Positions 14,698 through 16,216 of a stretch of DNA of 16,216 nt are shown one piece after another. Below the pieces are notes generated by a model, which was not told the DNA's origin, did no database searches, and worked only from the letters and a program-made list of their open reading frames with translations. Each line of letters starts with the position of its first letter. Position 1 is the first letter of the stretch. This DNA comes from CAYRTD01 sp964426915 (GTDB taxonomy: Bacteria > Bacteroidota > Bacteroidia > Bacteroidales > GCA-2748055). The DNA is taken from positions 1-16,216 of the forward strand of contig CAYRTD010000096.1 of assembly GCA_964426915.1 (NCBI GenBank), read 5' to 3'. The position numbers and the translations under genes were made by a program.

Positions 14698-15972
14698 ATG
14701 AAAAAAACAGCCCTGCTCATTTTTGCTTTCCTGATTGCTTTAAACCTTGAAGCCCGGGAAATAAAATTTTACCTGGAATCCGGAAATAGGAACTATTTCG
14801 ACTGTCCTGTATCCTTTCGCATAAGTCCGGAAATGAATCCCGAAAATGCAACAGCACTTTTATTTGAAATTTCCAGGAGTGAAAGAATCCCTCTCGCCAT
14901 ACAGGAAGATCCCAATGAAACGGGGTTCTACTGGTTTGTTATCGAAGGAGAATTTCCTGCAAACAACAGAAAAGATTTTATTCTTCAGTTTAAAGAAGAT
15001 CAAAACGATAAAAGTAATTTCAACATCAATATTGATCAGGAGAAACTTGAAATTACACAATCAGGAGAAAAAATACTTCACTACAGGATCGCCGACAAAT
15101 ATCCACCGGAAGGCAGTAACCCCTTATACAAACGATCAGCTTACATTCATCCGCTTTGGACACCAGGTGGAGAGATACTCACCACCATTCAGCCTAAAGA
15201 TCATTTGCATCATTACGGTATCTGGTCGCCATGGACAAAAACGCATATAAAAGACCGTGAAATTGATTACTGGAACCTGGCAAAAGGTGAAGGAACAGTA
15301 AAACATACAGCTTTACAAAAAAGTTATTCAGGAGAACTTTTTGCAGGTTTTTCTTCTTTACATGAGCATATTGATTTTGGCAACAAGGGTCCCGACAGGG
15401 TCACAATGCTGGAGACATGGAACATCCGGTCGTGGAGCACTTTTTCAGGAAATCCGGTAAGAATTATAGACTATCACACCAATCTTTATAACCATATTTC
15501 CGACACCATAATATTCAATGCTTACAGGTATGGTGGAGGACTCGCCTTCAGAGCAACAGCCAAATGGAACAAAGAAAACTGCAGGGTTTTGACCTCTGAG
15601 GGAAAAACCCGCAAAGATGCTGATGGAGAGAGGGCCAGATGGTGTATTATTGAAGGTGCTTCAGCAGTTAAAGAAGGTACATCAGGTATACTTTTTTTAA
15701 GTCACCCATTTAATTACGATCATCCCGAAGCATTACGGGTATGGCCGGAGGATGCAGCCGGAGGAACAGGAGAACTAATGTTTAATTACTGTCCGACACG
15801 TATAAAGGACTGGATCATAGAGTCAGGAAAAAACTATCAGCTAAATTACCGGATGATCGTATATGACGGAAAGATGACAGTAGAAATAGCGGAGAAGTTC
15901 TGGAATGGATTTGCGTATCCACCGGAAGTGGTTTTTGAGGAAAAACAATTAAAGGTAATCGGTAATCGGTAA
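14698..15972 (+). CDS. DUF6807 family secreted protein
   Basis: A 424-aa protein with a signal peptide (about 1-19, ending L-E-A-R). The diagnostic stretch is H-P-L-W-T-P-G-G-E-I-L-T (151-162) followed by D-H-L-H-H-Y-G-I-W (168-176), a His/Asp-rich site conserved in DUF6807 (PF14100, formerly labelled methane oxygenase PmoA; that name does not indicate particulate methane monooxygenase). Members often sit in Bacteroidota and Planctomycetota glycan-degradation loci, and their reaction was not established to my knowledge. The histidine cluster suggests metal or catalytic use (inference). The last five residues and the stop codon are encoded by the GGTAATC tandem array, so the native C-terminus may have been replaced. 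The start is the ATG at 14698, with an A-rich leader. Confidence 0.85.
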   Translation: MKKTALLIFAFLIALNLEAREIKFYLESGNRNYFDCPVSFRISPEMNPENATALLFEISRSERIPLAIQEDPNETGFYWFVIEGEFPANNRKDFILQFKEDQNDKSNFNINIDQEKLEITQSGEKILHYRIADKYPPEGSNPLYKRSAYIHPLWTPGGEILTTIQPKDHLHHYGIWSPWTKTHIKDREIDYWNLAKGEGTVKHTALQKSYSGELFAGFSSLHEHIDFGNKGPDRVTMLETWNIRSWSTFSGNPVRIIDYHTNLYNHISDTIIFNAYRYGGGLAFRATAKWNKENCRVLTSEGKTRKDADGERARWCIIEGASAVKEGTSGILFLSHPFNYDHPEALRVWPEDAAGGTGELMFNYCPTRIKDWIIESGKNYQLNYRMIVYDGKMTVEIAEKFWNGFAYPPEVVFEEKQLKVIGNR

Positions 15973-16050
15973 TCGGTGATCGGTGATCGGTGATCGGTAA
16001 TCGGTGATCGGTGATCGGTGATCGGTGATCGGTAATCGGTGATCGGTGAT
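15954..16050. repeat. Heptamer tandem array GGTRATC
   Basis: Nearly 14 head-to-tail copies of a 7-mer. The central base gives two variants in the order A A A G G G A G G G G A G, with a last G copy cut short by one base. Two more A copies occur at 16134-16147 after an 83-bp interruption. Every full G variant carries a GATC site, giving eight GATC at 7- or 14-bp spacing. The array overlaps the end of the DUF6807 coding sequence. There are no spacers of CRISPR size. Confidence 0.95.
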
Positions 16051-16080
16051 AACTATAGACCGGCAACACCAACCCCGACA

Positions 16081-16126
16081 CTGCGTACCGCAGGGTTTAA
16101 CTGGAATAGCCATGGGTGACAACCCA
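16081..16126. other. Two short hairpins between tandem arrays
   Basis: CTGCG/CGCAG (16081-16085, 16089-16093) and TGGGT/ACCCA (16113-16117, 16122-16126, loop GACA) lie in the unique sequence that interrupts the heptamer array. No T-run follows either. Function unknown. Confidence 0.35.
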
Positions 16127-16165
16127 CAGAAGTGGTAATCGGTAATCAGTGTATTTCTCCCTAAA

Positions 16166-16216
16166 CCTATAAACCTATAAACCTATAAACCCATAAACCT
16201 ATAAACCTATAAACCC
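16166..16216. repeat. Octamer tandem array CCTATAAA, runs off the window
   Basis: Six complete copies of an 8-mer (the fourth has CCC in place of CCT) plus a partial copy at the window end. It starts 18 bp after the last heptamer copy and is unrelated to it in sequence. The total length is unknown because the window stops inside it. Confidence 0.9.

Noticed and set aside
14698..15972. Methane monooxygenase subunit PmoA
   Set aside because: The old family label is misleading: this is a soluble secreted DUF6807 protein with no multi-span membrane region.
15815..16081. Minus-strand ORF with SPITDHR-like repeats
   Set aside because: The repeats are the complement of the heptamer array; the rest is antisense to the DUF6807 gene.
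15954..16216. CRISPR array
   Set aside because: The units are 7 and 8 bp, head to tail without spacers, and no cas genes are present.

Overview
The window looks like a chromosomal stretch of an environmental Bacteroidota. The strongest evidence is a textbook T9SS type A C-terminal sorting domain on the secreted dehydrogenase (12889-14274). Supporting signs are start sites mostly without Shine-Dalgarno sequences and preceded by A/T-rich leaders, modest GC content, many secreted proteins and lipoproteins, and a GH63-like plus DUF6807 glycan-handling set. I lean toward Marinilabiliales/Bacteroidales, but nothing here fixes the order. There is no transposase, integrase, plasmid gene, rRNA or CRISPR array.

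Layout. 1-420: intergenic DNA with a hairpin and a folded dispersed repeat (copy A). 421-1807, minus strand: a tandem PRC-barrel protein and a small secreted protein. 2142-6428, plus strand: a four-gene envelope cluster. It runs from a 20-bp perfect palindrome and possible promoter through a Cys-rich mini-lipoprotein, a MauE/DoxX-type membrane protein fused to a CPHC thioredoxin domain, a large secreted TPR plus beta-propeller protein, and a probable outer-membrane beta-barrel. 6573-8205: an alpha/beta hydrolase divergent from a PAS-like/LuxR-type regulator. 8281-8520: a 5'-truncated DUF427 gene remnant that lacks a start codon. 8929-10200: an unrecognised cytoplasmic protein with a duplicated CX3CX2CX5C cluster. 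10201-10629: dispersed repeat copy B and strong hairpins. 10630-15972: a carbohydrate-related set (secreted GH63-like glycosidase; T9SS-targeted PQQ-dependent sugar dehydrogenase; DUF6807 protein), with tRNA-Cys and its terminator between the first two. 15954-16216: two unrelated short tandem arrays, a 7-mer that encodes the end of the DUF6807 gene and an 8-mer that runs off the window.

How the genes may work together. The clearest functional unit is 2221-6428, where a tiny lipoprotein with six spare cysteines sits next to a membrane protein of a family tied to periplasmic disulfide chemistry. I infer a substrate and folding-factor pair, followed by two envelope proteins. The GH63/PQQ-dehydrogenase/DUF6807 trio suggests sugar release and oxidation outside the inner membrane, but no SusC/SusD pair is in view and the genes are not in one operon.

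The most unusual non-coding signal is a dispersed repeat family. Two copies (232-291 and 10273-10332) match at 57 of 60 positions. Two of the three differences form a compensating base-pair change in a hairpin. Other modules of the family reappear inverted or alone near 1205, 10353, 10534 and 14561.
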